This document shows, in pieces, positions 42,956 to 51,988 of a stretch of 64,000 bases of DNA. The translations under genes and the position numbers were made by a program. Position 1 is the first letter of the stretch; each line of letters begins with the position of its first letter. The DNA is taken from NCBI GenBank assembly GCA_937136755.1, contig CAKZOR010000084.1, positions 1 through 64,000 of the forward strand, in the 5' to 3' direction. The notes below the pieces were generated by a model. It was not told where the DNA came from and searched no databases. It saw only the letters and a list, made by a program, of their open reading frames with translations. This DNA is from an uncultured Flavobacteriaceae bacterium (GTDB taxonomy: Bacteria > Bacteroidota > Bacteroidia > Flavobacteriales > Flavobacteriaceae).

Positions 42956-44002
42956 ATGTCATTACTTATCACAGGAGGAGCAGGTTTTATAGGCTCACAT
43001 GTAGTGCGTTTGTTTGTACAAAAATATCCAGAATACCACATTATTAATTTAGACGCCTTAACCTACGCAGGTAATTTAGAAAACCTCATAGACATTGAAC
43101 AGGCACCCAATTACACTTTTGTCAAAGGCAGTATAACAGATAGTTCGCTTTTAAAACAGCTTTTTACACAATACGACATAAAAGGGGTTATTCACCTCGC
43201 AGCAGAAAGCCACGTAGACCGATCTATTAAAGATCCTATGGCATTTATAGACACCAATATAAAAGGCACAGCAGCGCTTTTAAACGCCTGTAGGACCCAT
43301 TGGAAATCCTTTGAGGGAAGGCGCTTTTATCAGATCAGTACTGATGAGGTCTTTGGCGCTTTGGGAGACACCGGCTATTTCACAGAAGACAGCCCATACG
43401 CGCCCAATTCCCCTTATTCTGCCTCAAAGGCCAGTGCAGACCACTTGGTGCGCGCCTATGGAGAAACCTATGGTTTGCCCTATGTGATCTCTAATTGCTC
43501 TAACAATTACGGGCCCAATCATTTTCCAGAAAAGCTCATCCCGCTGTGCATACACAATATCTTAGAGGGCAAGGAACTGCCCATTTATGGCAATGGCTTA
43601 TACACCAGGGATTGGCTGTATGTAAAAGACCATGCCTTGGCCATAGATCAGGTTTACCATCAGGGAGAAAATGCAGCAACCTATCTCATAGGGGGGCACA
43701 ATGAATATACCAATATAGACCTTATTCGCCTTTTGTGCGACCAAATGGATGCTCGCTTAAAGAGACCCCAAGGAACGGCTCAAAAACTGATTACTTTTGT
43801 AAAAGACCGTCCAGGACACGACCTTCGTTATGCCATAGATGCCAGTAAAATTCAGCAAAGCTTGGGTTGGACTCCTGCCCATACTTTTGAACAAGGACTG
43901 GCTGCCACCATCACATGGTATTTAGAACATCCAGATTGGTTAAGTCAGGTTACTTCTGGCGCTTATAAATCCTATTACGAAAACCAATACAAATCGGAAT
44001 AG
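42956..44002 (+). CDS. rfbB: dTDP-glucose 4,6-dehydratase
   Basis: 348 residues of the extended SDR family. It converts dTDP-glucose to dTDP-4-keto-6-deoxyglucose, the second step of dTDP-L-rhamnose synthesis. The NAD motif LLITGGAGFIGSHVVRLF opens the protein. The catalytic Thr-Asp-Glu (QISTDEVFGAL) and YSASKASADHL (YxxxK) are present, as is SNCSNNYGPNHFPEKLIP. First of the rfbBACD order here. The gene starts 2 bases after DUF6909, so the whole run from 38.9 kb may be a single operon. A stem-loop separates it from rfbA. Confidence 0.96.
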   Translation: MSLLITGGAGFIGSHVVRLFVQKYPEYHIINLDALTYAGNLENLIDIEQAPNYTFVKGSITDSSLLKQLFTQYDIKGVIHLAAESHVDRSIKDPMAFIDTNIKGTAALLNACRTHWKSFEGRRFYQISTDEVFGALGDTGYFTEDSPYAPNSPYSASKASADHLVRAYGETYGLPYVISNCSNNYGPNHFPEKLIPLCIHNILEGKELPIYGNGLYTRDWLYVKDHALAIDQVYHQGENAATYLIGGHNEYTNIDLIRLLCDQMDARLKRPQGTAQKLITFVKDRPGHDLRYAIDASKIQQSLGWTPAHTFEQGLAATITWYLEHPDWLSQVTSGAYKSYYENQYKSE

Positions 44003-44022
44003 AAAGTGTTATTTTAGCGACA

Positions 44023-44055
44023 GGGTTTGAGGCGCTACAAAGCGGCCTAAAACCC
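44023..44055 (+). other. Long imperfect stem-loop between rfbB and rfbA
   Basis: GGGTTT-g-AGG-CGCT pairs with AGCG-g-CCT-a-AAACCC around an ACAA tetraloop, 13 base pairs with one mismatch and one bulged G. No T-run follows (AAAAAAAG instead), so it is not a standard terminator. Transcript processing or stability control within the operon is possible. Confidence 0.55.
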
Positions 44056-44071
44056 GTTTAAAAAAAAGAAA

Positions 44072-44932
44072 ATGAAAGGTATTATTTTAGCAGGCGGGAG
44101 CGGAAGCAGACTACACCCCATTACTCTGGCGGTAAGTAAACAACTCATGCCTGTCTACAATAAACCCATGATCTACTACCCTATTTCTACCCTAATGTAT
44201 GCGGGTATTCGGGAGATCTTAATCATTACCACCCCTACAGATGCACCGCTTTTTAAACAGTTATTGGGAGATGGAAGCGCCTTGGGCTGTCAGTTTTCTT
44301 ATGCGGTTCAAGAGGCACCAAATGGATTGGCGGAGGCATTTATTATAGGAGAATCCTTCATTGGAGATTCAGATGTGGCCTTGATTTTAGGCGACAATAT
44401 TTTTTATGGAAGTGGTTTGTCAAAAACCCTACAAGCGGTTAAAAATCCACAAGGAGGGACCATTTTTGCCTATGCTGTTCAAGATCCGCAGCGTTATGGC
44501 GTAGTGACTTTTGACGACCAACAAAAAGCCCTTTCCATAGAAGAAAAACCGGAGCATCCGGCCTCTAATTATGCCGTTCCAGGTATTTATTTTTACGACG
44601 CCTCGGTAGTGGCCATTGCAAAGTCTATACCACCCAGTCAACGGGGAGAATTGGAAATCACAGACATTAACAGCGCTTACTTAAAGCAGGGAAAATTAAA
44701 TGTTCAAAAACTAGACGCCGGGATTGCCTGGCTAGACACGGGAACTTTTGAGTCTCTTAGACATGCGGCTCAGTTTGTAGAAGTCATAGAAACCAGACAG
44801 GGACTAAGCGTGGGATCTATAGAGTTGGCGGCTTATGAAATGGGCTATATAAGCAAAGATGCTTTTATTGCCTTGGCAAAACCATTGGAGAAAAGTGGCT
44901 ACGGAAAAAACCTATTGAGAAATCTTCATTAG
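44072..44932 (+). CDS. rfbA: Glucose-1-phosphate thymidylyltransferase
   Basis: 286 residues. The enzyme makes dTDP-glucose from dTTP and glucose-1-phosphate, committing carbon to dTDP-rhamnose. [35 protein letters not shown] at the N-terminus is the nucleotide-binding signature (quoted here as the leading motif GGSGSRLHP). [10 protein letters not shown] supplies the metal-binding Asp, and [20 protein letters not shown] and [10 protein letters not shown] complete the fold. Second in the rfb order. Confidence 0.96.
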   Translation: MKGIILAGGSGSRLHPITLAVSKQLMPVYNKPMIYYPISTLMYAGIREILIITTPTDAPLFKQLLGDGSALGCQFSYAVQEAPNGLAEAFIIGESFIGDSDVALILGDNIFYGSGLSKTLQAVKNPQGGTIFAYAVQDPQRYGVVTFDDQQKALSIEEKPEHPASNYAVPGIYFYDASVVAIAKSIPPSQRGELEITDINSAYLKQGKLNVQKLDAGIAWLDTGTFESLRHAAQFVEVIETRQGLSVGSIELAAYEMGYISKDAFIALAKPLEKSGYGKNLLRNLH

Positions 44933-44986
44933 TATCATGAATAAAAACACTATGAACGCGACCTTAATGGAAAAACCCCTTTTGGC

Positions 44987-45529
44987 ATGGCCTATATAGA
45001 AACCCCTTTAAAAGGTTGTTTTGAAATAACCCCAACCCTATTTAAAGACGCCCGTGGCTCTTTTTTTGAGGCTTTTAATAAGGCCCATTTTCAAGCGGCC
45101 ACTGGAATTTCTTTTGAGGTAGCCCAAGAGAATCAATCTACTTCGGTGAAAGGAACCATCAGAGCCCTTCATTACCAAAAAGGTGACTACGCACAAGCCA
45201 AATTGGTTCGGGTACTAGAGGGAGACATTATAGATGTGGTGGTAGATTTAAGACCGGGCTCTCCTACCTATGGTCAACACCATCGAATACAATTAAGCGC
45301 TTTGAATCTCAAGCAGCTTTATATACCCAAAGGTTTTGCCCATGGATTTTCTGTGTTGAGTAAAATTGCTACAGTGGTGTACGCCTGTGACGCGCCTTAT
45401 CAAAAGGATCAAGAAGGCGGGGTGTATTACGCAGACCCTTCCTTAAATATTGACTGGGGCCTTGGAGACAGCACCCCTTTATTATCTGAAAAAGACCAAG
45501 CCCTCCCGCTTTTAAAAGATATTTTATAA
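44987..45529 (+). CDS. rfbC: dTDP-4-dehydrorhamnose 3,5-epimerase
   Basis: 180 residues of the cupin-like RmlC family. Visible are DARGSFFEAFNKAHF, the catalytic His in GTIRALHYQKGDYAQAKLVRVLEG, DVVVDLRPGSPTYGQ, and the LYIPKGFAHGFSVLS segment; the Tyr/Asp pair typical of RmlC follows further on. The stop codon shares one base with the rfbD start (TAATG). A 20-codon ORF (44937-44999) overlaps its start in another frame but looks accidental. Confidence 0.95.
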   Translation: MAYIETPLKGCFEITPTLFKDARGSFFEAFNKAHFQAATGISFEVAQENQSTSVKGTIRALHYQKGDYAQAKLVRVLEGDIIDVVVDLRPGSPTYGQHHRIQLSALNLKQLYIPKGFAHGFSVLSKIATVVYACDAPYQKDQEGGVYYADPSLNIDWGLGDSTPLLSEKDQALPLLKDIL

Positions 45530-46494
45530 TGGGGGAGTTGCTGCAAAAAGACAGGATCTTGGTCACTGGCGCTAGTGGCCAGTTGGGACAGTCTTTACAG
45601 TATGTCCTTCAACATCAGCTTAGCCATCAAATGACTTCCGATGTGCTGGACAGCACCCCTACCCATGAGCAAATGGCTGCTTTTGCGGCAGGACATGAAT
45701 TTATTTTTTTAGACAGAAACCACTTAGATTTAAGCCCTAGGGAAACCTTTTCTAAGGATATTGAGGGACTCATAGACGAGCACTGGCCTAAGGCTTTTAT
45801 ACATGCAGCAGCATATACCCAAGTAGACGCGGCTGAATCTGACGAGCAAACCGCTTTTCAGATCAATGAACAAGCCACTGCACTGCTAGCCCAAGCCTGC
45901 GCCCAGCGAAATATTCTCTTTATTTACCTTTCTACAGACTTTGTGTTTGGCGGTAAAAACCCCCATCAAAAACCTTTTACGCCGGCAGATCCCATTGCCC
46001 CAGAAGGGGTGTATGCGCGCTCTAAAGCGGCAGGGGAAAAGGCGGTACACCGCGCTGCAGGACCTCATTATATTGTGCGTACCTCTTGGCTATTTAGTCC
46101 TTTTGGGCACAACTTTGTAAAAACCATGTTGCGTTTGGCGCAGCAAAGATCAGACCCTAAACTTCCAAGTATTTCTGTAGTAGCAGACCAATTTGGCTGT
46201 CCTACCTCTGCCTTAGATTTGGCTCGATGCCTAATACAACTGATCGCTTCAAAAGCCCAGCCTTATGGCATACACCATTACAGCAATGCAGGCCCTGCCC
46301 ATTGGGCTCAGTTGGCTGGCGCTGTTTTTGAACAGCGTAATTTGCCCATCACAGTAAAACCCATTAGCACCAAAGATTTCGCAGCACCAGCGCCTCGCCC
46401 CCACTACAGCGTATTAGAAAATACGTTAGACCCAAAGGCAAGACCTTGGAAAGAAGCTTTGGCTGAGGTACTCAATATATTAAAGACCGCTTAA
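45529..46494 (+). CDS. rfbD: dTDP-4-dehydrorhamnose reductase
   Basis: 321 residues, SDR fold, final step giving dTDP-L-rhamnose with NAD(P)H. RILVTGASGQLGQSLQYVL forms the cofactor site near residue 9. HAAAYTQVDAAESDEQTAF is the RmlD signature, followed by YLSTDFVFGGK, YARSKAAGEKAV with the YxxxK pair, and VRTSWLFSPFGHNFVKTML. Slightly longer than the usual 280-300 residues because of an insertion near residues 35-60. Translationally coupled to rfbC by a one-base overlap. Confidence 0.94.
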   Translation: MGELLQKDRILVTGASGQLGQSLQYVLQHQLSHQMTSDVLDSTPTHEQMAAFAAGHEFIFLDRNHLDLSPRETFSKDIEGLIDEHWPKAFIHAAAYTQVDAAESDEQTAFQINEQATALLAQACAQRNILFIYLSTDFVFGGKNPHQKPFTPADPIAPEGVYARSKAAGEKAVHRAAGPHYIVRTSWLFSPFGHNFVKTMLRLAQQRSDPKLPSISVVADQFGCPTSALDLARCLIQLIASKAQPYGIHHYSNAGPAHWAQLAGAVFEQRNLPITVKPISTKDFAAPAPRPHYSVLENTLDPKARPWKEALAEVLNILKTA

Positions 46495-46517
46495 TGCCCT
46501 TATAAAGTTCGCTCCAT

Positions 46518-47510
46518 ATGACGCATACAACACTGACAAAAAAAAGAATTTTAATCACAGGAGCCGCTGGCTTTTTAGGGTCTCACCTCTGTGATTTTTT
46601 TATCGAAAAGGATTTTCATGTCATTGGTATGGACAACCTCATCACGGGAGATTTAAAAAACATTTCCCACCTGTTCTCTTTACACAACTTTGAGTTTCAC
46701 CACCACGACGTCACTACTTTTGTTCACGTGCCTGGTACCTTAGATTATATTTTACATTTCGCTTCTCCCGCAAGCCCTATAGACTATCTGAAGATTCCCA
46801 TAGAAACCCTAAAAGTGGGTGCCTTGGGCACCCATAATTTATTGGGCTTGGCCAAGGAGAAAGGCGCTCGAATTTTAGTGGCTTCTACCTCAGAAGTGTA
46901 CGGAGACCCTTTGGTACACCCACAAACAGAAGATTACAACGGAAACGTGAGCCCTGTAGGACCTAGGGGCGTCTATGACGAGGCCAAACGCTTTATGGAA
47001 TCTATTACCATGGCCTACCACCGCTTTCACGGTCTAGAGACCCGTATTGTGAGAATCTTTAATACCTACGGTCCTAGAATGAGGCTCAATGACGGGAGAG
47101 TAGTTCCGGCTTTTATGGGACAGGTACTCAGAGGAGAAGACCTCACCGTATTTGGAGACGGCAGCCAGACAAGATCCTTTTGTTATATTTCAGATCAGGT
47201 AGCGGGTATTTACAGCCTGCTTATGTCTGATTACGCGGACCCTGTCAATATTGGAAACCCTCACGAAACAACTATTCTAGAATTTGCTCAGGAAATTCAA
47301 CGCCTCAGTGGTACAGATCAAAAAATAGTCTTTAAGCCCCTACCTCAGGACGACCCACTCCAGCGAAAACCAGATATTTCACTGGCTAAAAAAGTATTGG
47401 ATTGGACCCCTAAAGTATCTAGAGAAGAGGGTATTGTCAAGGTTTTTGATTATTTTAAGTCCCTGCCTTTAGAAGAATTAAACGCCAAGGCACACCGAGA
47501 TTTTAAATAA
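46518..47510 (+). CDS. UDP-glucuronate decarboxylase-like SDR (UDP-xylose synthase)
   Basis: 330 residues. Extended SDR with [20 protein letters not shown], the family hallmark [28 protein letters not shown] and [10 protein letters not shown] with the catalytic Tyr-Lys pair, and [21 protein letters not shown] (seen as consecutive motifs). This set is typical of UXS, which oxidatively decarboxylates UDP-glucuronate to UDP-xylose. It follows the rfb genes by 23 bases and probably feeds the same surface polysaccharide or glycoprotein glycans. A UDP-glucose dehydrogenase supplying its substrate is not present here. Confidence 0.88.
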   Translation: MTHTTLTKKRILITGAAGFLGSHLCDFFIEKDFHVIGMDNLITGDLKNISHLFSLHNFEFHHHDVTTFVHVPGTLDYILHFASPASPIDYLKIPIETLKVGALGTHNLLGLAKEKGARILVASTSEVYGDPLVHPQTEDYNGNVSPVGPRGVYDEAKRFMESITMAYHRFHGLETRIVRIFNTYGPRMRLNDGRVVPAFMGQVLRGEDLTVFGDGSQTRSFCYISDQVAGIYSLLMSDYADPVNIGNPHETTILEFAQEIQRLSGTDQKIVFKPLPQDDPLQRKPDISLAKKVLDWTPKVSREEGIVKVFDYFKSLPLEELNAKAHRDFK

Positions 47511-47570
47511 ATTCACGGAGAGCCAAAGGGTTTATCACACAAAGTGTATTTTTACAAAAATTTTTACCCC

Positions 47571-48845
47571 ATGAATATTCTCATTCTAGGCGCCGGAGGG
47601 CGTGAACACACCATTGCATGGAAGCTCAAAGAAAGCCAAACCCCTACACAGTTGTTTGTAGCTCCTGGAAATGCAGGAACAGCTAAGATAGCGACTAATC
47701 TAGCGATTGGTGTCACCGATTTTCCAGCCATTAAGGAAGCAGTTTTGGCCCATGACATTCAAATGGTTGTGGTAGGACCAGAAGACCCATTGGTTTCAGG
47801 GATACATGATTTTTTTCTAGCAGACCCAGCCCTTTCGGATGTTCCTGTGATTGGCCCACAGAAAGCTGCTGCTGCCTTAGAGGGCAGTAAGGATTTTGCC
47901 AAGCAATTTCTCATGCGCCACCACATTCCAACAGCAGCCTATCAAGCTTTTACAGCTGCAAACTTGGAAGCGGGCTATGCTTTCTTAGACACATTACAGC
48001 CTCCTTATGTATTAAAAGCAGACGGTTTAGCGGCTGGTAAAGGGGTGCTAATTTTAGAAGACTTGGCAAAAGCAAAGGAAGAATTGAAAAACATGCTGGT
48101 AGACGCCAAGTTTGGCGCGGCCAGTACCACTGTGGTGATAGAAGAGTTTTTAGACGGTATTGAACTGTCTTGTTTTGTCTTAACAGATGGTAAAAACTAT
48201 AAAGTACTCCCTACCGCCAAGGATTATAAGAGAATTGGCGCTGGAGATACGGGACTCAATACCGGAGGTATGGGGGCTATTTCTCCCGTCCCTTTTGCAG
48301 ACCAAGCGTTTATGGATAAGATTCATACAAGGGTAGTGGCACCTACGATTCAAGGCTTAGAAAAAGACGGCCTCCCTTATAAAGGCTTTATTTTTATTGG
48401 CCTGATAAAAGTAGGGGAAGATCCTTTTGTCATAGAGTACAATGTGCGTTTGGGCGATCCAGAAACAGAGGTAGTCTTGCCTAGACTAAAAACAGATTTA
48501 GTCGCGGTCTTTAATGCCGTAGCCAAGCAAACATTAGATCAGATAGACTTGACAATAGATCCAAGAACAGCCACCACAGTGATGAGTGTTGCAGGTGGGT
48601 ACCCAGAAGCCTATGAAAAGGGGCATGAAATTTCAGGCCTAGACAGCCCGAGCGATGCGCTGGTTTTTCATGCAGGAACCACTTTGAAAAATGGACGCGT
48701 GCTCACTAATGGCGGCAGGGTTTTGGCGGTAACAAGTTTTGGAAACGATTACAAAGAAGCTTTGTCCAGGTCTTACGATCGATTAAAAGGCATTTCTTTT
48801 AAAGACATATACTACAGAGAAGATTTAGGTTTTGATTTGGATTAA
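47571..48845 (+). CDS. purD: Phosphoribosylamine-glycine ligase (GARS)
   Basis: 424 residues from the ATG at 47571 (MNILILGAGGREHTIAWKL); the 9-residue track extension is rejected because the family begins at this motif. ATP-grasp enzyme of de novo purine synthesis, joining phosphoribosylamine and glycine. GPEDPLVSGI, the ATP-binding LKADGLAAGKGVLI and EEFLDGIELSCFVLTDG, then NTGGMGAISPVPF and NVRLGDPETEVVLPRL, follow in order. It is the only metabolic housekeeping gene in this polysaccharide-linked run and ends at a strong terminator. Confidence 0.96.
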   Translation: MNILILGAGGREHTIAWKLKESQTPTQLFVAPGNAGTAKIATNLAIGVTDFPAIKEAVLAHDIQMVVVGPEDPLVSGIHDFFLADPALSDVPVIGPQKAAAALEGSKDFAKQFLMRHHIPTAAYQAFTAANLEAGYAFLDTLQPPYVLKADGLAAGKGVLILEDLAKAKEELKNMLVDAKFGAASTTVVIEEFLDGIELSCFVLTDGKNYKVLPTAKDYKRIGAGDTGLNTGGMGAISPVPFADQAFMDKIHTRVVAPTIQGLEKDGLPYKGFIFIGLIKVGEDPFVIEYNVRLGDPETEVVLPRLKTDLVAVFNAVAKQTLDQIDLTIDPRTATTVMSVAGGYPEAYEKGHEISGLDSPSDALVFHAGTTLKNGRVLTNGGRVLAVTSFGNDYKEALSRSYDRLKGISFKDIYYREDLGFDLD

Positions 48846-48856
48846 AGCCTAAAAAA

Positions 48857-48881
48857 AAGCCCGCTGAAAGCGGGCTTTTTT
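48857..48881 (+). terminator. Intrinsic terminator after purD
   Basis: AAAGCCCGC-TGAAA-GCGGGCTTT with a T-run, immediately after the purD stop and before the convergent DUF6341 gene. Confidence 0.9.
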
Positions 48882-48910
48882 AATATGATACATGGCCTAA
48901 GCCTTAAGTA

Positions 48911-49135
48911 TTAAATATAAGAGTGAGCAGAAACGTCTTTGTTTTCTTCTCCTGAATCACTGAAACCTTTTAATTGAAGCATCCAATATACCATTGCGGC
49001 AGCGCCAATGAGCATAAAAACCCAGTTCAGTGCGTTGGCTCCCCACCAGTTGTCCATACTGCGTAAGGCGTCAAAAGGCAAGAATAAAAAATCTACAAAA
49101 AGACTTTCAATGGCTTTAAAAAGAGAAATCATCAT
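48911..49135 (-). CDS. DUF6341 family small membrane protein
   Basis: 74 residues with one membrane helix (about 38-55). The sequence KAIESLFVDFLFLPFDALRSMDNWWGANALNWVF, then YWMLQLK, and the C-terminal GEENKDVSAHSYI match the small flavobacterial DUF6341 family as I know it. Function unknown. It is divergent from the DUF6427 gene with a 120-bp gap, a neighbourhood in which both names recur in this family of bacteria. Two adjacent Met codons (49135, 49132) leave the exact start open. Confidence 0.8.
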   Translation of the reverse strand: MMISLFKAIESLFVDFLFLPFDALRSMDNWWGANALNWVFMLIGAAAMVYWMLQLKGFSDSGEENKDVSAHSYI

Positions 49136-49255
49136 GACAATTTATTTTAAGTAGCCTCAATAAAACAAGGCCAACATTTTTATTATTTAGTGTAACTTTA
49201 TCCTTGAGAAGGTTATTAAGCAACCTCTCAGTCTACAAAAGTATAAAATCTTCTC

Positions 49256-50218
49256 ATGATAAGCCACATTTTTAGCAAAACAAAGCCTGTAAATTTTTTG
49301 CTGCTTACCTTCTTATTGGCTGTTTATATACTTTCTTTCGAGGGCTTTATAGGCATTGGTTCTGGGGACAACCGTGGTTTTTGGGCCTATTTAATGCAAA
49401 ACATAGGTTTTTTCTTAAAAGGTTTGGCGCTTTTTGTTCCCGTACTCTTTCTCATAGACTTTATACTCAAAAGAAACAAACTGGTACTCACCCATAGCTA
49501 CACCCTCTTTTATTTCGTGGTTTTTTGTGGTCTTTTTCCTGCTGTTTTTTCCCATACAGACTTCCTTTTGGCTCACTTTTTTGTCCTTCTAGGACTCAGG
49601 CGTATCTTGAGCTTAAAGACCAAGCAACGCTCTAGAAGAAAAGTTTTTGAAGCCTGTTTGTGGTTTTTGGTCGCCAGTTATTTTTATGATTGGACCCTAT
49701 TATACCTCCTTGTTTTAGTGGCATCGCTCTTTATTTATGACAAAAACAATCCGCGGTATTGGGGATTAATTCTTTGGGCCATTTTGGTGTATGCAGTATT
49801 GCTTTGGGGGTTTGTTATTAGAGACAACTTTAGTTCTTTTTTCAATCAGCAGTATCTTTTTAATATTCCCCCCCAAGGGTTTTCTACTAAAATAAGCTTG
49901 TTAATTATTGGTTTTTTTGGTAGTAGCACCTTAGTGTTGTTGTGGAATTACAGCAGGAAAGCGAGCGCAAAAGTGGCTTCATTGGGGCGTAAAAATAGCT
50001 TGGCTATACTGACCTTGACCGGATTTTTAGGGGGGCTACTTTACCTCTTTTCTCCAGCAGACAACTACAGCGCATTAGTGTTTTCTTTTTTTCCCTTGGC
50101 TTTTCTTTGGAGTAACACCACGGAATTATTACCCAAAACTTGGCAGAAGGAAGTCATAATGTGGAGTATGTTAAGCGTACCCCTCTGGAGTTTAATCGTT
50201 TATTTGGTTCAAAATTAA
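49256..50218 (+). CDS. DUF6427 family polytopic membrane protein
   Basis: 320 residues, strongly hydrophobic, with about eight to nine membrane segments. The beginning ISHIFSKTKPVNFLLLTFLLAVYIL and the loop GIGSGDNRGFWAYL, plus FSHTDFLLAHFFVLLGLRRILSL, fit DUF6427. No catalytic motif is recognised. The family has a distant look of bacterial glycan-related membrane proteins, but function is unknown. It is followed after 30 bases by DUF4254 and a glycosyltransferase, which hints at envelope glycan assembly. Confidence 0.78.
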   Translation: MISHIFSKTKPVNFLLLTFLLAVYILSFEGFIGIGSGDNRGFWAYLMQNIGFFLKGLALFVPVLFLIDFILKRNKLVLTHSYTLFYFVVFCGLFPAVFSHTDFLLAHFFVLLGLRRILSLKTKQRSRRKVFEACLWFLVASYFYDWTLLYLLVLVASLFIYDKNNPRYWGLILWAILVYAVLLWGFVIRDNFSSFFNQQYLFNIPPQGFSTKISLLIIGFFGSSTLVLLWNYSRKASAKVASLGRKNSLAILTLTGFLGGLLYLFSPADNYSALVFSFFPLAFLWSNTTELLPKTWQKEVIMWSMLSVPLWSLIVYLVQN

Positions 50219-50231
50219 ATGGGTACCTTTG
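50203..50231 (+). promoter_or_regulatory. Promoter of DUF4254-GT9 genes
   Basis: TTTG (50203-50206) and TACCTTTG (50224-50231) are 17 bp apart, a full-consensus Bacteroidota promoter. It overlaps the end of the DUF6427 gene and lies 17 nt upstream of the DUF4254 start. Confidence 0.65.
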
Positions 50232-50248
50232 CCCAAAATCACTAGAAT

Positions 50249-50851
50249 ATGTTTGCTGCCACCGCTTGGAAAATTTTCAATGAAAGTATAGAGAAGTACC
50301 ATCTTTTAGACCGTGTAGATCAGGAATTCCAGAACCCCCACGACGCTAAAGAGATTGCCCATTTACTCTACAAGAAAAACTGGATAGATACGGTACAGTG
50401 GCATTATGAAGACCTTATTCGTGACCCTGCCATTGATCCTGTGGGCGCCCTTGAGCTCAAACGAAAGATAGACGCCAGCAACCAAGAACGCACTGATTTG
50501 GTGGAGTACATAGACAGTTATTTCTATGAACAATACAAAGAGGTCAACGCACAGGCAAATGCGACCATTAATACAGAAAGTCCTGCATGGGCGGTAGACA
50601 GGCTCTCTATCTTGGCCTTGAAAGTATATCATATGAGAGAAGAGGTGCTCAGAGAAGACGCTAGCCCTTCTCACACAGCGCAGTGCCAAGAGAAACTAGA
50701 AGTGTTGCTCACTCAAAAGGAAGACCTCTGTTTGGCCATAGACCAGTTGTTGGCAGATTTTGAAGCCGGAAATAAGTACATGAAAGTCTATAAGCAAATG
50801 AAAATGTACAACGACGCAGACCTGAACCCAGTGCTCAGGGCTCAGAAATAA
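50249..50851 (+). CDS. DUF4254 family protein
   Basis: 200 residues, all-helical by pattern. AWKIFNESIEKYHLLDRVDQ at the start and KKNWIDTVQWHYEDLIRDP, then LELKRKIDASNQERTDLVEYID, identify DUF4254, a Bacteroidota family usually found beside heptosyltransferase-like GT9 genes, as it is here. No signal peptide or membrane segment. Role unknown; a partner in lipopolysaccharide or glycan core synthesis is plausible from context. A full-consensus promoter precedes it, and the GT9 gene follows after 25 bases. Confidence 0.85.
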   Translation: MFAATAWKIFNESIEKYHLLDRVDQEFQNPHDAKEIAHLLYKKNWIDTVQWHYEDLIRDPAIDPVGALELKRKIDASNQERTDLVEYIDSYFYEQYKEVNAQANATINTESPAWAVDRLSILALKVYHMREEVLREDASPSHTAQCQEKLEVLLTQKEDLCLAIDQLLADFEAGNKYMKVYKQMKMYNDADLNPVLRAQK

Positions 50852-50876
50852 GGATTCCATTTAAACAGTCACCCCA

Positions 50877-51956
50877 TTGCCAAGCTCAGAAAACTCCTCA
50901 AAAGCTTTAAAGCACCACTTATTGGTGATCCGGCTTTCTGCTATGGGAGATGTGGCTATTATGGCGCCTGTTTTAAATGCCTTAGTCACTCAGTACCCCC
51001 AGCTACAAATTAGCTTAGTCACTTTAGAAAAGTGGGCGCCTATCTTTAGGGACATTCCCAGACTAAAAACCATCCCGGTACATACCAAAGGTATTCATAA
51101 AGGCTTTACAGGAATTTGGTGGCTCAGTCAGTCGCTAAAAAATGAAGGCTTTAGGGCGGTAGCAGACCTTCACTATGTGCTGCGTTCCCGTCTCTTGTGT
51201 TTTTTTCTGTCTTTAAGTGGCTATAATTGGGCACATATAGACAAGGGTAGGGCAGAGAAAAAGGCCTTAACCCGCCTGGAGAACAAAGTGTTTAAACCCC
51301 TTACGCACAGCAGTATTCGCTATGCGGAGGTATTCAAAAAACTAGGTTACCCTGTGGTTTTAAACGCAACGGCTGTTTTACCCAAGCCACCATCTAAAGC
51401 ACAAAGCACTTCCGAAAAGCCATTTAAAACCGTTGGCATAGCCCCTTTCGCTGCCCATGCAGGCAAGCAATACCCATTAAAGCTCCTAGTTCAGGCCTTA
51501 GAAATTTTTAGCCGTTTGGCTGGCAAAGACCAAAAAGAGATTCGTTTGGTGTTTTTTGGCGGAGGTCCTGTAGAAGCCCCAAAAATTAAAGCTCTCTGCG
51601 AGCAATTTCCCAACAGCAGCCACGCTTTGTCTCTTTCTTTTGAGCAAGAACTATCCCTGATTGCCCATCTGGATCTCATGCTAGCAATGGATTCTGGTAA
51701 TGCTCATTTGGCTGCCATGTACGGTGTGCCTACCATGACCCTGTGGGGCAACACCCATCCCTACGCTGGTTTTGCGCCTGTTTTTCAGCCAGAAAATCAC
51801 CAGTTGCTGCCGGACCGTAATCAGTACCCAGGCTTACCTACATCTGTCTTTGGAAAAGAAGTGCCTAAAGGATATGAAAAGGTCATGGAAAGTATAGATC
51901 CTAAGACGGTTGCCCATAAAATGAGGGAGTTGTTAGAAGTGGCATGGGCCAAATAG
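50877..51956 (+). CDS. Glycosyltransferase family 9 (heptosyltransferase-like)
   Basis: 359 residues. HHLLVIRLSAMGDVAIMAPVL at the N-terminus is the GT9 signature that begins the first Rossmann fold. The second domain has GIAPFAAHAGKQYPL, FFGGGPVEAPKI and the nucleotide-sugar motif AMDSGNAHLAAMYGVPTMTLWG. It likely adds a heptose or related sugar to the lipid A core. No ATG precedes the first strand in frame after the upstream stop, so the TTG at 50877 is the probable start. A possible A/T-rich hairpin follows between it and convergent arsS. Confidence 0.88.
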   Translation: MPSSENSSKALKHHLLVIRLSAMGDVAIMAPVLNALVTQYPQLQISLVTLEKWAPIFRDIPRLKTIPVHTKGIHKGFTGIWWLSQSLKNEGFRAVADLHYVLRSRLLCFFLSLSGYNWAHIDKGRAEKKALTRLENKVFKPLTHSSIRYAEVFKKLGYPVVLNATAVLPKPPSKAQSTSEKPFKTVGIAPFAAHAGKQYPLKLLVQALEIFSRLAGKDQKEIRLVFFGGGPVEAPKIKALCEQFPNSSHALSLSFEQELSLIAHLDLMLAMDSGNAHLAAMYGVPTMTLWGNTHPYAGFAPVFQPENHQLLPDRNQYPGLPTSVFGKEVPKGYEKVMESIDPKTVAHKMRELLEVAWAK

Positions 51957-51988
51957 GCTAAAAAACACCCCAACCACTTTTTTAGGCC
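51956..51988. terminator. Possible A/T-rich hairpin between GT9 and arsS
   Basis: TAAAAAA (51959-51965) pairs with TTTTTTA (51978-51984) around a 12-nt loop, flanked by imperfect GGC/GCC pairing. It lies exactly between two convergent genes, so it may act as a weak bidirectional terminator. Confidence 0.3.

Noticed and set aside
44937-44999. 20-codon ORF overlapping the rfbC start, possible leader peptide
   Set aside because: No codon bias toward one residue, no hairpins forming an attenuator, and length compatible with chance.
46725-46735. CACGTG core (GTTCACGTGCC) in the UDP-xylose synthase-like gene
   Set aside because: Only the six-base core is symmetric; arms do not match parS.
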